Counted from the first letter of the stretch, positions 1 to 12,578 are shown. The stretch: DNA of 64,000 nt from Periplaneta americana (GCF_040183065.1 NC_091117.1:112753001-112817000), one strand, 5' to 3'. Notes: a model not told the origin generated them from the letters alone. A program made the numbers and translations.

Positions 1-107
1 AAGTTATAATATACTTTTGAAAATATGCAAGTTTAACATGAATAATAAACAATGTTACATATACTGCAGTGAATGAAACTTATTTTATGTTAATTTAATC
101 TCTTCCT

Positions 108-860
108 TCACTGGTTCACCAACAAATCATGGAAGTACTGATGGATAAGATGGTTTCGCCTGACATTATTTTCTGCTACATTTGGGTGGTTGTTAGCTGC
201 TTGAGGGACGTTATGCACAGTGTTAATGGCATCCAGCTGGTCATCAGTAACATGAGGTATATTTTCATTCTCATTGCAAGCTATATTGTGTAAAATAGCT
301 GTTGCCACAATTACACTTTGAATTCTGTCCAATTTTAGTCTGATTCCAGTAGCTAAAACAGGAAATCTTTTTTTCTACACCCCATAGCTCCTCTCTACTG
401 GACATCTAGTCCTTATGATGGCCTCCTGAAAAAGTTGTTCCTCTGGCGTGTGTGTAATTGTCAGTGGTGTAATGAGATAATTTTGTACAGCATATCCACT
501 ATCTCCAACTAGAATGGCTGCACCAAATTCTCCAGCTTCAAATCGCCTCTTAATTCTTGAAGAATTAAAAATATGTGTCATGAGATGAGTCTGGCCACCT
601 AGCCATAATGTCTCAAATCAACAAGGAAGAATCAGACACAGTTTACACATTAATTGAAAAAAATTCCTTGCGATTTCTGAAGATTTCTGCATCTCCTCCA
701 CTGGTGATTGTATTTTCACATGTGTTCAGTCAATTGCACTTATATAGTTAAGAAAACGCGAAATCGTATAAATTCCGTGCTTAACCCTTGCCGTTCCTTT
801 AGGTGTTGTTGGCATGTTGATACAACGCTGTGACAAATGTCCTATAGCTGTAGAAACTTT
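108..860 (-). pseudogene. PIF/Harbinger (HARBI1-like) transposase, C-terminal part
   Basis: This is a remnant of a DDE transposase of the PIF/Harbinger superfamily, which cuts and pastes its own element in the nucleus. Reading leftward on the minus strand, fragments match family landmarks: AIDCTHVKI-like text near 700, then FEAGEFGAAILVGDSGY (about 490-545), TRCPVERSYGV (about 375-410) and VIVATAILHNIA (about 280-320), ending at a stop just before 108. Frames change near 340-375 and 600, so it is dead. The N-terminal region is missing, apparently replaced by the minisatellite starting near 860. I saw no terminal repeats. The family call is firm; the boundaries are approximate. Confidence 0.8.
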
Positions 861-1670
861 TGCAAGGACTGAGAGAACAGAGAGTGGACTGAGAGTACAG
901 AGAGTGAACTGAGAGTACAGAGAGTGGACTGAGAGGACAGAGAGGAGCCTGGGAGGATAGTTAGAGCACTGAGGGATATGGAGTAAGCTAAGAGAACAGA
1001 GACTGAACTGAGTGGCAAGAAGGTGGAGAGCGAGAATGGTGAGTAGACTGAGAGACCAGAGAGTGGACGGAGGGGACAGAGAGTAGACTGAGAGGAAAGG
1101 AAATGGACTGAGAGGACAGAGATTACAGAGAGTGAATTGAGAGTACAGAGAGTAAACTGAGGGGCAGAGAATGGAATGAAGGGACAGAGTGGACTGAGAC
1201 GACAGGGAGAGGACTCAGACAACAGTATGTAGCCTGAGATGATAGGGAGTGGACTGAGAGGATAGGGAATGAGCAAGAGGAGTGGGAATGAGCTAAGAGA
1301 ACAGCGAGTGAACTGAGAGAAAAGAGAGTGGACACAGAGAATGTTGAGTATATTGAGAGAACAGAGAGTGGACTGAGAGGACAGAGAAGGGGCAGAGATT
1401 ACAGAGAGTGAATTGAGAGTACATTGTGTGGATTGAAAGGACGGAAAGTGATACAAAGAAAACTGAGAGGATGGAGTGCGCTGAGGAGAAAAAGAGTGAA
1501 CTGAGAAGACGCAGATTGGACTGAGAGGAGAGAGAGAGAGAGAGAGAGAGGACTGAGGTAGTAGAACAGGGAAAGGAAACAGAGTGGACCGATATCAAAG
1601 AGAGAGAGTACTGAAATTACAGTGAGTGAGCACAGAGAGGACTGAGAGGAAAGAATTCTGAATCGCAGTT
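860..1670. repeat. GA-rich minisatellite, left arm of an inverted pair
   Basis: About 0.8 kb of degenerate copies of a 20 bp unit close to GTGGACTGAGAGGACAGAGA. Purines dominate the plus strand. Copies vary by substitution and by small changes in length. A short pure (GA)n run lies near 1528-1550. The long open frames here are by-products of a repeat without stop codons and carry no protein signature. The array ends abruptly near 1670, where the reverse-complement array begins. Confidence 0.9.
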
Positions 1671-1673
1671 TCC

Positions 1674-2275
1674 CCACTTCACTCTCAGTCCACTCTCTAT
1701 CCTCTCAGTTCACTCTCTGTACACTCAATCCACTCTCAGTTTTTCACCCCACTCTGTCCTCTCTGTCACCTGAGTCCATATTCTATACTCTCTGTCATCT
1801 CGATCCACACTGTGTCTCCTCTCTGTTCTCTCAGTCCACTCTCTGTCACCTCAGTCTACTCTCTGTCCCTTCCCTGTTGTCTCAGTCACTCTCTGTCCTA
1901 TCAGTCCACTCTTTGCCTTCTCAGTCCTCTCAGTCCACTCTCTGTCTTCACTCTGTGCTCTCAGTACACTCTCTGTTCTCTCAGTCAACTCTATCCTCTC
2001 TGTCCACTCTCTCTTCTCTCAATTCACTCTCTGGTCCCTCTCTATTCTTTTAGTTCACTCGCTATCCCCACAGTGCTCCATCTATTCTCTCAGTCTCCTC
2101 TCTGTCCTCTCAGTCCACTGCCTGTCCTTTCATTCCACTCTCTGTAGGCCTACTCACAGTCCACTCTCTGTATTTTAGTCCACTCTCTGTACACTCAGTT
2201 CATCTGTCACTTTTGTGCCTTCTCTGCCCTTTGCCTTCCCTCTGTCCACTCTCTCTCTCGTCTCAAAGTTCAATT
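1674..2275. repeat. CT-rich minisatellite, right arm of the inverted pair
   Basis: About 0.6 kb of the same 20 bp unit in opposite orientation (TCTCTGTCCTCTCAGTCCAC on the plus strand). With the left arm it forms a large imperfect palindrome with a junction of only a few bases around 1660-1675. Copies are degenerate to a similar degree in both arms. Confidence 0.9.
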
Positions 2276-2424
2276 CATGAAGGAAAGAGGAGACTGAGAA
2301 TAAAACAATGACTGAGAAGACAGTGATACTGAAATTTAGTGGAAGGGGTTCAATATGTAAGGTTTTTTTTTCAGATTTAGATTTTCCAGCAAATCCTTCA
2401 TACCCACATTAATGAATTTTAATT

Positions 2425-3285
2425 TTAAGGGGCTCGAACTAAGGAGATAACACGCTCACTAGGTTCAAACTGCAGTCCGATATTTAACGAAGGGGGTTAA
2501 TTATGTATATAAGTTTAGGTTTTTCCTGCAATTCTTTAACTTATTCCTACAATAAGCAATTATACATTTTCAGGGGCTCGAACTCAGGACCCGTCATTGG
2601 GTTAAAACTACAGACTGTAATGTGGCGGAAGATTTGCATTGTGTATACAAGTTTTTAGTTTTTCCTGAAATGTTTTATTCCTTTAATAAAAAATTATAAA
2701 TTTTCGAGGCTCGAACTCAGAGAATAATACCGTCATTGGGTTCAAACTACAGGCTGTAATTTGGCGGAAGATGTGCATTGGGTATACAAGTTTTAAATTT
2801 TTCCTGCAATTTTTATGTCTTTAATGAAGAATTATAAGTTTACGGGGCTCAAACCCAGGAAATAATGCCGTCACTGGGTCCAAACTACAGACTGTAATTT
2901 GGCAGAAGTCGAGCAGTGTGTATACAAGTTTGTAGATTTTTCCTGGAAATTTTTATGCCTCTAATAAACAATTATAACCTACACTTTCGGTATTCGAACT
3001 CAGAAAATATTGCCGTCACTTTGTCCAAACAAGAGACTGTAATTTGGCGGAAGATGTGCATTGTTTATACAAGTTTTTAGATTTTTCTTGCAATTTTTTG
3101 TCTCTAATACAGAATTATAAATTTTCGGAGCTCAAACCCAGGATATAATGCCGTCATTGAATCCGGACTACAGGCTGTAATTTCGCGGAAGTGGAGTATT
3201 GCGTGTACATGTTTTTGGACTTTTCCTGTAATTTTTAATACCTATAATGACGAATTATATATTTTCGGGGCTCGAATTCGGCCTT
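2425..3285. repeat. Tandem repeat, ~140 bp unit, about six copies
   Basis: The phrase GGGGCTCGAACTCAGG or a close variant recurs near 2430, 2574, 2707, 2845, 2988, 3126 and 3268, a spacing of about 133-144 bp. Each unit also contains ACTACAGACTGTAATTTGGC, GTATACAAGTTTTTAG and TTTTTCCTGCAATTTTTATG. Copies are clearly diverged. There is no coding potential. The family is not one I recognise. Confidence 0.9.
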
Positions 3286-3627
3286 AATTTGTTCCTATGT
3301 TGGCGGTTCCATAGATGAACCGTTCCTACCTACTACAAACATAAACTTTGTAATAAGACAACAGTATTTTACACTCTTTGCGCATCTTGTACTCTCTGCT
3401 CGACCTGCATTAGGTTTTTATCGAGAGGAAGATTGGCATACGTAACAATTTTCGTTACAGTGGAGTCAGATGAGTTAAGGTTGGTAGCGCAAAAAGCGCT
3501 AGAAATATGTTGGCACTCCTTCAGATGTTACAGCATAGCGGGACAATTACTGCAATAGAGCCAAATTCCTGGCATAACTTTTCACAGGTAAATATGCATG
3601 TGTGAAATGTACTTATTACCGGTAGAT

Positions 3628-3880
3628 TTTTTTTATTGTGTTATTTTACGACGCTGTATCAACATCTAGGTTATTTAGCGTCTGAATGATATGAAGGTGA
3701 TAATGCCGGTGAGATGAGTCCGGGGTCCAGCACCGAAAGTTACCCAGCATTTGCTCGTATTGGATTGAGGGAAAACCCCGGAAAAAACCACAATCAGGTA
3801 ACTTGCCCCGACCGGGATTCGAACCCGGGCCACCTGGTTTCGCAGCCAGACGCGCTGACCGTTACTCCACAGGTGTGGAC
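3628..3880 (-). mobile_element. tRNA-derived SINE (family I), full length
   Basis: A 253 bp SINE on the minus strand. The tRNA-like head lies at 3800-3880 (B box GGGTTCGAATCCC on the minus strand), followed by the body and an A-rich tail that appears as T-rich sequence at 3628-3636. A perfect 12 bp TSD, TTACCGGTAGAT, sits at 3616-3627 and 3881-3892. The copy at 21795-22047 has the same length. SINEs are transcribed by RNA polymerase III and depend on LINE enzymes for insertion. Confidence 0.95.
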
Positions 3881-3899
3881 TTACCGGTAGATAATGAAT

Positions 3900-4010
3900 G
3901 ATTTAGCCTAGGTTAGTCGGTTAGATTCGTATTGTTCACGTATTAGTTTGATTAAGAGAAAGGATTAGTGTATTGATATTATTGTAATTAATTTTTATAA
4001 TCACTAAATC
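3900..4010. repeat. Partial copy of a 190 bp tandem repeat, left of the hAT element
   Basis: The segment ATTGTAATTAATTTTTATAA near 3981 recurs at 6951 and 7141. It is the left remainder of the tandem repeat that continues at 6778, so the hAT element between them inserted inside this array. Confidence 0.75.
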
Positions 4011-6777
4011 AAGTGGCGTATACTGGTTAATGGGTTTGGGCTATCACTGACCCTATTATTACACAAAATATATTTTAAAATCCCTATAATAAAATTCCTT
4101 ACATATTTATGTGAATTCCAGGCGTCTTGATTGGGACGAAAATACGTTGATGACTTCGTCATTGAAATTACAGTTGGGCCACTTGCAAAGTTTCTGTAGA
4201 AATGACTTTTCAATAGACATCAGTGCCAAGCCGGATAAACGTTCTTGTGTATGAGTTGATCTACAGTAGGATTTTATATTCTTCAACGCAGAACATGTTC
4301 TTTCTACCGATGCTCACGTAACTGGTATTGTCACAATTAATGTTGCCAATTTAAGAACTTCAGGAATAACTTGGTTCAGGTGGTTTTCATATATGGCAGA
4401 TAATATTTCATGGATAGGTTTGTTCGAAAAATCGAAGACTTCTGCTGAATATATTACACTTAATTCATTTTTCAAACATATTTGATCAAAGTGACTGTTA
4501 TAGAACTGAAATAATTTGTTCAGTGCCTCATTCGGGAAGTTTTCTCTATAAGCAGAAAATTTTTGAGAATCTAGAAGATGTGTGAACTGAAGCTTTCCAT
4601 AATCAGAAAATCTGTCAGTATTTTCCATGTGCATACGATCTAGTATGCTGTAGTACAGCTGCCTGTATTTCAATTCATCAACTCCTTTTCTTCGCTTTAA
4701 TGGTGGTTCCATTGTATTGTCTGAAGAATTTTCATTTTCCTTATTACTCCATATGGACGGAAACCCACTACGTCTGAACTCGGATATAGTATGTTTTAAC
4801 TTTGATACCTCTTGCAAGCAGTATGCTATGTCTAGACTTTTTGTCTGAAGAATATTGTAGAGCACATCTGTATGTGCGAACACACTAGCATAGACTTCAA
4901 GAAGAAATATATTCTGAAATTGTGTGAAAAAATTCAAATATCCTTGAGCCTGCACAATTACAGCATCATCCCAGTTTTCTTCAGAGTCATTACAAATGAT
5001 ATTTTTAAAGAAAGCAGTCCTTTTTTCTCTGTATTACTTTACTGTATTTACAAGCCGAGATGTAAAATTCAATCTAGTTGGTGCTACTTTTGGGAGTTTC
5101 TTGTTCATAAATTCCTTGAGTTTTCTGATCTTTTAGGAGATGATGAGAAAAATGCAGCTAAACCCGACAGTATTTTGAAAAAAAAATGCGGCATTCTGGA
5201 ATGGATGAAGTAGTTTGTTGCAAAACTAAATTGAGAACATGGCTGTAACAATGGACAAATAGTGCTTGAGGATACTTTTCTTGAACTTTTGTTTTCAAGC
5301 CATTAATATTTCCCGCCATAACTGAAGCACCATCGTATGTCTGTGCAATTAACTTATTGCCGACATTGTATTCTGCTGTAACATCTTCCACATGCTGAAA
5401 CAAAGCAGCAGCAGTTTTGTCCGAACTGACATTTGTGAATCCTATAAACCGTTCTTGAACATTGGCAGTACTGTCGACGTATCTTAAAACAGTGGACAAT
5501 TGACTCTGATTAGAGCAGTCACTTGTTTCATGAACAACAATGGCCACAAAAGGTTTTATGTTCTTTATCATAACCCCACTTTTAGCAAATATTAAGTCAT
5601 TCTGAATTGCGGGAGAAGTACCACGAAATACTGTTGAACTCTCAAGATGATTGGCCAGTATATGGTCAAATACACTTAAGGAACTTAAATATTCAATATA
5701 ATTTCCTATATTGTCTGATTCCACACTCTCGTTATGACCCCGAAAAGCCAATTCTTGTTTTCCTAGAAAGCAGACTGTGTTAATAAGACTCAGTAAAATC
5801 TCCCGATTTTTTTTTTTTCACAAGAGCATTGTGTTGGTTGATGTGTAGAGCTTTTTGCTTATCTAGCTGTAAATCAATTCTTGTCTTTCCAAAGTTTGCA
5901 AAGTTCATGCTACTACAAATATTTGTCGTATTCTAGGACTGCCGTTCGAAGGGAGTTCATATTAGAAAACCCCTCTTTTGACCACACATTAGTTTCGCGG
6001 CTAAATAACAAACATGACCAGCAAAATAGTTTAGACAGTTTAGAAGTACCACACAACCAATTCCACTTACCATATGATGTTGAAGTGAAATGGCGTGTGT
6101 ACTCACGCTGTTTTTCTTTTACGTCCATGGACAAATTTAACTCAGGAGTTGGTCTTTCCATTTTCACAATTTCAACTTTCTCGTTGTTATGTACGACGGT
6201 TAAAAGGCACTTTTAATAAACCTTCTATTACACAGTCATTTTCAACACAAACCTCTCCAGAAACTTGTTCTGCCATATTTTTCACAATATCACTTAATTG
6301 GGAAATTAAAAACTTAATAATTCACAATTAATATAACTCTCAGACACTCGAACAAATCACAGATTTAAAATAATGCACTGCAAGAACACAATCACATTCA
6401 TGAGCTAGCGTACTAAGCGTATTGTTGCTTCGCGCCTGCGAAGAAACCGATCACGAGAGCGGCAACTCACACGGGATACACTGCACGATAGAAACAGTAG
6501 GGAGCGGGGGACGGGAAGTTGTGCGAAGGACAGCGTGAGCGGAACGGTCACAGGCTACCTCACGTAGCAAGCGGTTTCTCCAGCGATGCCGCCTTGACAA
6601 CTTGTTTCTTTTCGAGAGCAGAGAGCGCATATAAATCTAACAATTACTTTAATTTTAATTACTATGGTAAAACTAATAATACAAAATTATTACATTATGT
6701 TATATTATAAACTTTTTCTTTTGTAATTTCCTTGGGCTACCGCCGGTAGCCCCGGTAGTCCGCAAAATACGCCCCTG
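4011..6777 (-). mobile_element. hAT transposon (ZMYM1-like), complete with 8 bp TSD
   Basis: A 2.77 kb hAT element. The outer ends are related inverted repeats: the right end read inward starts CAGGGGCGTATTTTGCGG and the left end starts AAGTGGCGTATACTGG (first base probably changed from C). A perfect 8 bp TSD, ACTAAATC, flanks it at 4003-4010 and 6778-6785, the size expected for hAT. It carries one transposase gene on the minus strand, now broken. Confidence 0.9.
4107..6276 (-). pseudogene. hAT transposase of the ZMYM1-like group
   Basis: Starts at an ATG at 6276 (MAEQVSGEV). Domains in order: a TTF-type zinc-finger-like N-terminal region (LFCWSCLLFS, about 6000), the catalytic region (5751-5158) with TYDGASVMAG and HCYSHVLNLVL, and the C-terminal hAT dimerisation domain near 4330-4190 (SVERTCSALKNIK, then RLSGLALMSIEK). 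It ends at TAA 4107. There are frameshifts near 6190, 5800-5900 and 5170. One TGA near 4311 separates IPVT from ASVERT, exactly at the start of the dimerisation domain. Family members act as nuclear dimers. Confidence 0.9.
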
Positions 6778-7190
6778 ACTAAATCAGACTTATGCTTTGT
6801 AGACTTAGCATTTACGAGCGAAGCTAAGCTAACAACCAAATTTGGAAGTTTGTGTCGCGTGCTATAGAAAATGGGTGTACCGGTACCGAGGTTTCTTTTC
6901 AACCGAATGCACATATTCGTTTGATGGAAAAGAAGTAGTGTATTAATATTATTGTAATTAATTTTTATAATCACGAAATCAGACATGCTTTGCAGACTTA
7001 GCATTTACGAGCGAAGCTAACCTAACAACCCATGTTGGAAGTTAGTGTCGCGTGCTATAGAAAATGGTTGTACCGAGGTTTCTCTTCAACCGAATGCACA
7101 TATTCGTTTGATGAAGAAAAAGAAATAGTCCACTAATATTATTGTAATTAATTTTTATAATCACGAAATCAGACTTATGCTTTGCAGACT
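6778..7190. repeat. 190 bp tandem repeat, two copies plus
   Basis: AATCAGACTTATGCTTTG starts near 6782 and recurs near 6978 and 7168. The stretch GTGTCGCGTGCTATAGAAAA recurs near 6852 and 7047. The period is about 190 bp. The array begins left of the hAT element (3900-4010). It has no coding content. Confidence 0.85.
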
Positions 7191-7930
7191 TAGTAGCTTC
7201 ATTAACTCGGTCGTGATCTAACTTGACCCACTTGGTAATAAAACTTCACTTTTGTTCGCCATAGTGTAATGTAATTATATACTATAAGCGAAGAGCCTAT
7301 CAAATTTTGTATGGTTAAGAGCATTCCACTTTTTCTCTAAATAAATCGGGACATCTAAACGAAATTCTGGCAAAAGGAAGAGAATGATAATTTGCGTTAA
7401 GAAGCAAGTTGCATTATTAAATTGAAGCAAATGGATCAACCTATAAAAGTAATGATTATAGGCTAGCATTTTTATTGGACTAGTAGCAAAATAAGGTCAA
7501 ACTGTTATCTTCCTTTTTTATCATAATTGTTTGTTTAACCTTCCAGAGTACCTATTAAATATCATACTGCAATTTGAAGAGCTGTCAATTTAAATATGTA
7601 TAGCCTATATGTGATTTATCGATGACAGTTTTGCAATTTTTGCTAAAAATACGTGCCTAGCGATTCTGTATTACAAAACAAGCAAGAAAGTGTGAGTCCT
7701 GCAGGAAATTAGGGACATATGGAATTCCTATTATCATAAGATCTTCTATAACGTAATAGCTATTTTGCAATGTTTTGGTAGCAACAAGATGGCGTCAGGT
7801 CCATCAAACCGGCTTCACTCCGTCCAATGGCATTAAGATGCTAGTGTCTACTCTATGTATTCTGTGCTCGTTGAGTGTAATAGTGTTTCACCAATCATTT
7901 GAGGTAGTTTGGTTAGGTAACATGATGTTA
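7191..7930. other. Spacer with no recognisable feature
   Basis: AT-rich unique-looking sequence. Short open frames here have no recognisable motif. A GC-richer stretch near 7785-7850 (AAGATGGCGTCAGG) is the only compositional change. Confidence 0.5.
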
Positions 7931-8177
7931 AGAGTAATGTAACAGATTCGCACGCGAACCGTTGAGGTGATCGGGTGTATGTGCCTTGTGTTTTGATACA
8001 GTATTGATTTTTCGAGTGATGTAACTGTGATTATTTCAACCTGAAGAGTCAATATTAGTGTTAATTGTTGTTTATTTTGTTATAGTGTTGTTTAATTACT
8101 TAAAATAATGGTTTAATTAGTTTTCAAATTAACATTATTATTCATTGGTGCGAGTGCGTGAAAAACTTTCTTCAAGC

Positions 8178-9714
8178 ATGGACACAGTTCAAATTAGCGG
8201 TTCTTCTGGAAATGAATCCGGTTCTTCTGGTTTAGATCCTAGCACATTTGAACATGATTTTCATACTATGGTTGATCAAATGGAAACTGTGAGTAGCGAT
8301 ATAAATATTGATAATTGTGGAAATGACACAGGTTCTGTAAACATTTCCTTGGTGCCTAGTTACAAACAAAAGAAGGTAAAAAAAACAATATTTATGCAGC
8401 TACCTAAAAATCACTGAAAACTCTTTCTGCTAAGCCTGTTAAGTTGACTTCTCTTGGAAGTAAAAATGTTACTATCTTAAATACTGCGAACTAGAATGCC
8501 TCTTCAGTACCTAATCTGAATGCAACCCCTTCTAATATGCAAATTAATAAGCGGCCGTGCACAAGCTCAAATACAGAAATAGCACAGAATATGACATGTT
8601 ACACCAACATTCCAACTGAAAACAGATTTCAGCCTTTAGCTACGGAAGACAGCATGGAGGAACCTTCTGCTGCTCCTACACTTCAAAAGGAAAAAATTCC
8701 ACCTATCTGCTTAAAGAACATTGAGAACTATCAGCTCCTATTACAAAGCATACAGAATTATGTACAATCAGAATTTCATACAGAGTTGAAAGGTTCAATC
8801 ATAAAAGTATATGCATCAACATCCCATGATTTTCGATCACTTACTACTTACTTTGACTCAATTCGTCAGCAATACTATACTTATAAAAATCCCTCTGAAA
8901 AGAAATTTTCTGCTGTTACTAGAAGTGTGCCCTACTCTCTCAGTGATCAAGAGATAAAAGCCGCCCTTGAAGAACTTAACTATCCAGTTCATAAAGTAAC
9001 GAGACTCCTAGGAAAGAACAAACAGCCCACTCCACTTTGTGCAATAGAACTAGACAACAATGACCAAGGTAAATCAATACTAAATCTCAGTCGTCTATTT
9101 TACAGTTTAGTTAAAGTCGAAATCAGACGCCAATCCAAAGAGATTCCTCAGTGTACAAGGTGCCAAAATTTTGGTCATACTAAGAACTACTGCCAACTCG
9201 AACCACACTGCGTACGATGTCTAGAGGCTCATCATTTCTCTCAATGCCCAAATCCCAAAACAATACCGTCTAAGTGCGTCAACTGTCAACAACAACATCC
9301 AGCTAACTACAGAGGCTGTGAACACTATTTACAATTGAAGGAAAAACTCTCACGTGGTGTTCAGTTAAGACAAGAAAAACGGACTCATGTTCCAGAATCT
9401 TCGCAACCATTACTTCAACGCACAGAAGATTCTCAACATCAAGTAAATCCTTCAATGTCTCAACCATCTACGTCAAAATTTCAAGCAAATTCTCGATTTA
9501 GACGTATGCAAATGCAGTGAAAGGATCCTTTGACCAGAGTCACCGTCGCCCTATAAGTCAACCTGCTCCAGAATCTTCCACTTCATCTCTCTTAACCGAT
9601 CAACTCCCTAAGGTTATTCCGCACATTATCATTTTATTGACTCCATTCTTGTCAGAAATTAAAGATTACTTTATCTCTTCTCTGTCATCTTACTTTCAGA
9701 ATGGCAGTAAATAA
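8178..9714 (+). pseudogene. LINE ORF1 (gag-like, CCHC zinc knuckles)
   Basis: Nucleic-acid-binding protein of the Jockey-like LINE. It starts at ATG 8178 (MDTVQISGSSGNESG) with an acidic, Ser-rich N-terminus. The frame shifts near 8405, an in-frame TAG follows near 8491, the main body runs 8500-9512, and a second shift leads into the frame ending at TAA 9714. Zinc knuckles: CTRCQNFGHTKNYC, CVRCLEAHHFSQC and CVNCQQQHPANYRGC (about 9150-9320). A conserved region before the knuckles resembles the PRE_C2HC-type domain of Jockey ORF1. The restored ending overlaps the ORF2 start by 14 nt. Confidence 0.9.
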
Positions 9715-12407
9715 TAAAATTTCTATTCATCAACTCAGTATAATCAATTGGAATGCTGATGTTATTAGAATGAAACGATCTTCTCTGATTGCCTTTTTGT
9801 CAACACATAATATTATGATAGCCTGCATCACAGAAACTCACCTTCTTCCAAACGAAGTCTTCACTGTTCCAGGATATAAAATATATAGATATGATAGGAA
9901 TGCTTCAACTGCATCTGGTGGTGTTGCCATTTTCATTAAGCGAAATATTACACATCATCAAGTCCTTCTTCCTGATAAGTCTGATATAGAAACAGTCGGA
10001 ATCAAAATTAAGTGTCAAAATAACCATGATTTTGTTTTATTTTGTGCTTATAAGCCCCCAAAATATCTGCTAAATACTGCATACCTTGCTCTTTTATTTC
10101 CCTCTGTTGGTTCAACACTTCTTGTGGGCGATCTAAACTGTAAACACACATCATGGGGATGCAGAGTAACGAACCCAAATGGACATCGTCTTTACAACTG
10201 CATTAACAACCTTGGTCTCCATATTCTCGCACCAACTGAACCAACACACTATCCATATAATCCCGCCAATCTTCCCGATATTCTTGACATCGGAATTCAA
10301 AAGAATATGCATTTACCAACTTATATTGCATCATTAACAGCACTTGATTCAGATCATTGTCCAGTGTTGATTACTTTCCAATTGTCGCCTAATGTAACAC
10401 CTAAAGTTCAACGCCTTATTAATGGTTTTGTTGATTGGGATAAATTGCAGTTGACTCTAGACTCAATGTTAGTCACAGAATATAATCCACTAACAGCAAC
10501 AGATATTGACAATGATATTCAACATTTTACGGATACAATATGCTCATGTGTAAATTATTCTACAATGTGCTCCAAGCGGCCATTAACGCGCTACTACTTA
10601 CCATCTTCCATACTCCAATTAATTAAGGAAAAACATCGTATTCGTAGACAATGGCAACGAGAGAGGCAACCAAGGCAGTGGAAGAAGCTGAATTATCTCA
10701 TACGATTAGTCAAGACAAATCTTGAACAACATCGCCTGCAGTCATATCAATCTTACTCATCATCTCTATCTGAAGCTGATAATACTCTTTGGTACGCTAC
10801 AAAGCGTATTCTACGCGAGCCAACAGTCATCCCGACACTTCAGTTAGACTCTCAAATAGCCACAGATACAGAGTCGAAATGTAACTTGCTTGTATCTCAT
10901 TATCAACATGTATTCACCCCAAACGAGAATAAAAATGAACAGACTACCTCTGAATTAGAAAAAGAACTTATAGTAAATATTAATAAACCGACTGTGCCAG
11001 AGAAAATATCCTATACTACTCCACAAGAATTGTCTCACTTCATTCAAAGGCTTCCAAATAAAAAATCTCCAGGCCATGATCTTATACCCAACATTGTACT
11101 AAAAGAAGCTCACCAACAAATCTCTTACTTACTTGACGATAATTTTCAATGCTCCCTTTTAATTGGGTACTTTCCTCGAGCCTGGAAGCTTGCTGAAATC
11201 ATTATTTTCATAAGCCCAACAAACCTAAGCACTTGCCATCAAGTTACCGACCTATTAGCTTACTGCCCACGCTATCGAAATTGTTTGAGAAGGTTATTCA
11301 TCATCACATTTGTAAATTTACGTTCCAAAACAAGATAATACCAGATTTTCAGTTTGACTTTCGTCCAAAACATTCTACAACACACCAACTGCAAAGAGTC
11401 ACTGAATCCATTATAAAAGGCTTTGAAGAAAAACAGTATACTGCCACTGTGTTTCTGGATATTACTCAAGCATTTGATACTGTTTGGCATGATGGTGTAA
11501 TGCTAAAATTATATAGAATTGTTTTTCCTGACTATCTCACACGCATCGTGAAAATTTTTTTATCTGAGCGTCAGTTCTCAGTACGTATAGATGGCATTAA
11601 AACAACGCTTCGTCCAGTTTTAGCCGGAGTACCAAAAGTATCTATACTGTCACCACTTCTCTTCAATATCTTCACATATGACATTCCATGTTTACAACCG
11701 TCACACATAGCTATGTATGCTGACGTTACAGTTCTCTTTTATTCTCATAGTAACCTAAATACTGCAATCAGCACTCTTCAGACATCCTTACAGGAGCTGT
11801 CTAAATGGTTCTCTGACTGGAGACAGAAGCTAAAATCTTCTCTTTAAGGCCTATTCATAATCCACCTCCTTTGGTTCTTCTAAATGAACAAGTTACATGA
11901 CTCTCTAGTCAAGAAGCTGTCAAATATTTGGGAATATTATTAGACACGAAACTCACATGGAATGCCCATATAACTCGCATTGTTACAATAACCTCTTCTA
12001 GAATTCGAAAATTATACCCTTTGGCTAATAGACGTTCACAAGTTGGATTGGACTGTTCAATGCTACTCTACACCTCGCTTGTACGACCTCTTTTAACTTA
12101 TGCAGCGCCAGTGTGGGGGACTGCAAATGAGACACACATGTATCGCCTACAAGTTCTCCAGAACAAGTTCCTGCGTACTGCAACAAATGCCCCCTGGTTT
12201 GCAAGAAATCAACAACTGCATCAACAATTGGGAATTCTTCCACTAGAACAGTACATCCATTCAATGTCAAAATCTTTCTTCAACAAACTTCCTGGTGTTC
12301 CTGGAGCTGTGACATATAACATTGGAGCAAGATCTTGTCAGCCATCTCGACTTAAAAGGAAACTCCCTGAAGACATCCTTCTTAATGATACTGACGACTG
12401 TTCATAA
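9701..12407 (+). pseudogene. LINE ORF2: AP endonuclease plus reverse transcriptase
   Basis: Nicks target DNA and reverse-transcribes the element RNA. Endonuclease landmarks are ITETHL (about 9830), GDLNCKHTSWG (about 10130) and LDSDHCPV (about 10345). RT landmarks are SYRPISLLP (about 11235), FLDITQAFDTVWHDG (about 11452) and the active-site block MYADVTVLF near 11715, where the second catalytic Asp of YADD is Val. The usual GVPQGS block reads GVPKVS (about 11630). The C-terminal part (11928-12407) includes TYAAPVWGTA. Frameshifts fall near 11215-11230 and 11840-11920. The RT cannot be active as written. Confidence 0.93.
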
Positions 12408-12578
12408 TTTAACACAGAAAATCGTCATATTTTTGTTCACATAATTCACAAAAATGTTTAATTAATTAATTTAAATTAGAGGAGCCTTTAGAGCCAACCT
12501 CAGCATGATATTCTGCATGTGATATTCCATAATTTAACAGTGGTCTGTATAGCAAGTTTGGTGGTCGACCAATATTGA

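Noticed and set aside
842..2147. Long open frames (up to 204 codons) rich in Ser and Leu on both strands
   Set aside because: They are translations of the 20 bp minisatellite, which happens to lack stops; there is no protein signature.
4872..5213. Plus-strand ORF of 113 codons
   Set aside because: Antisense of the hAT transposase, which has clear family motifs on the minus strand.
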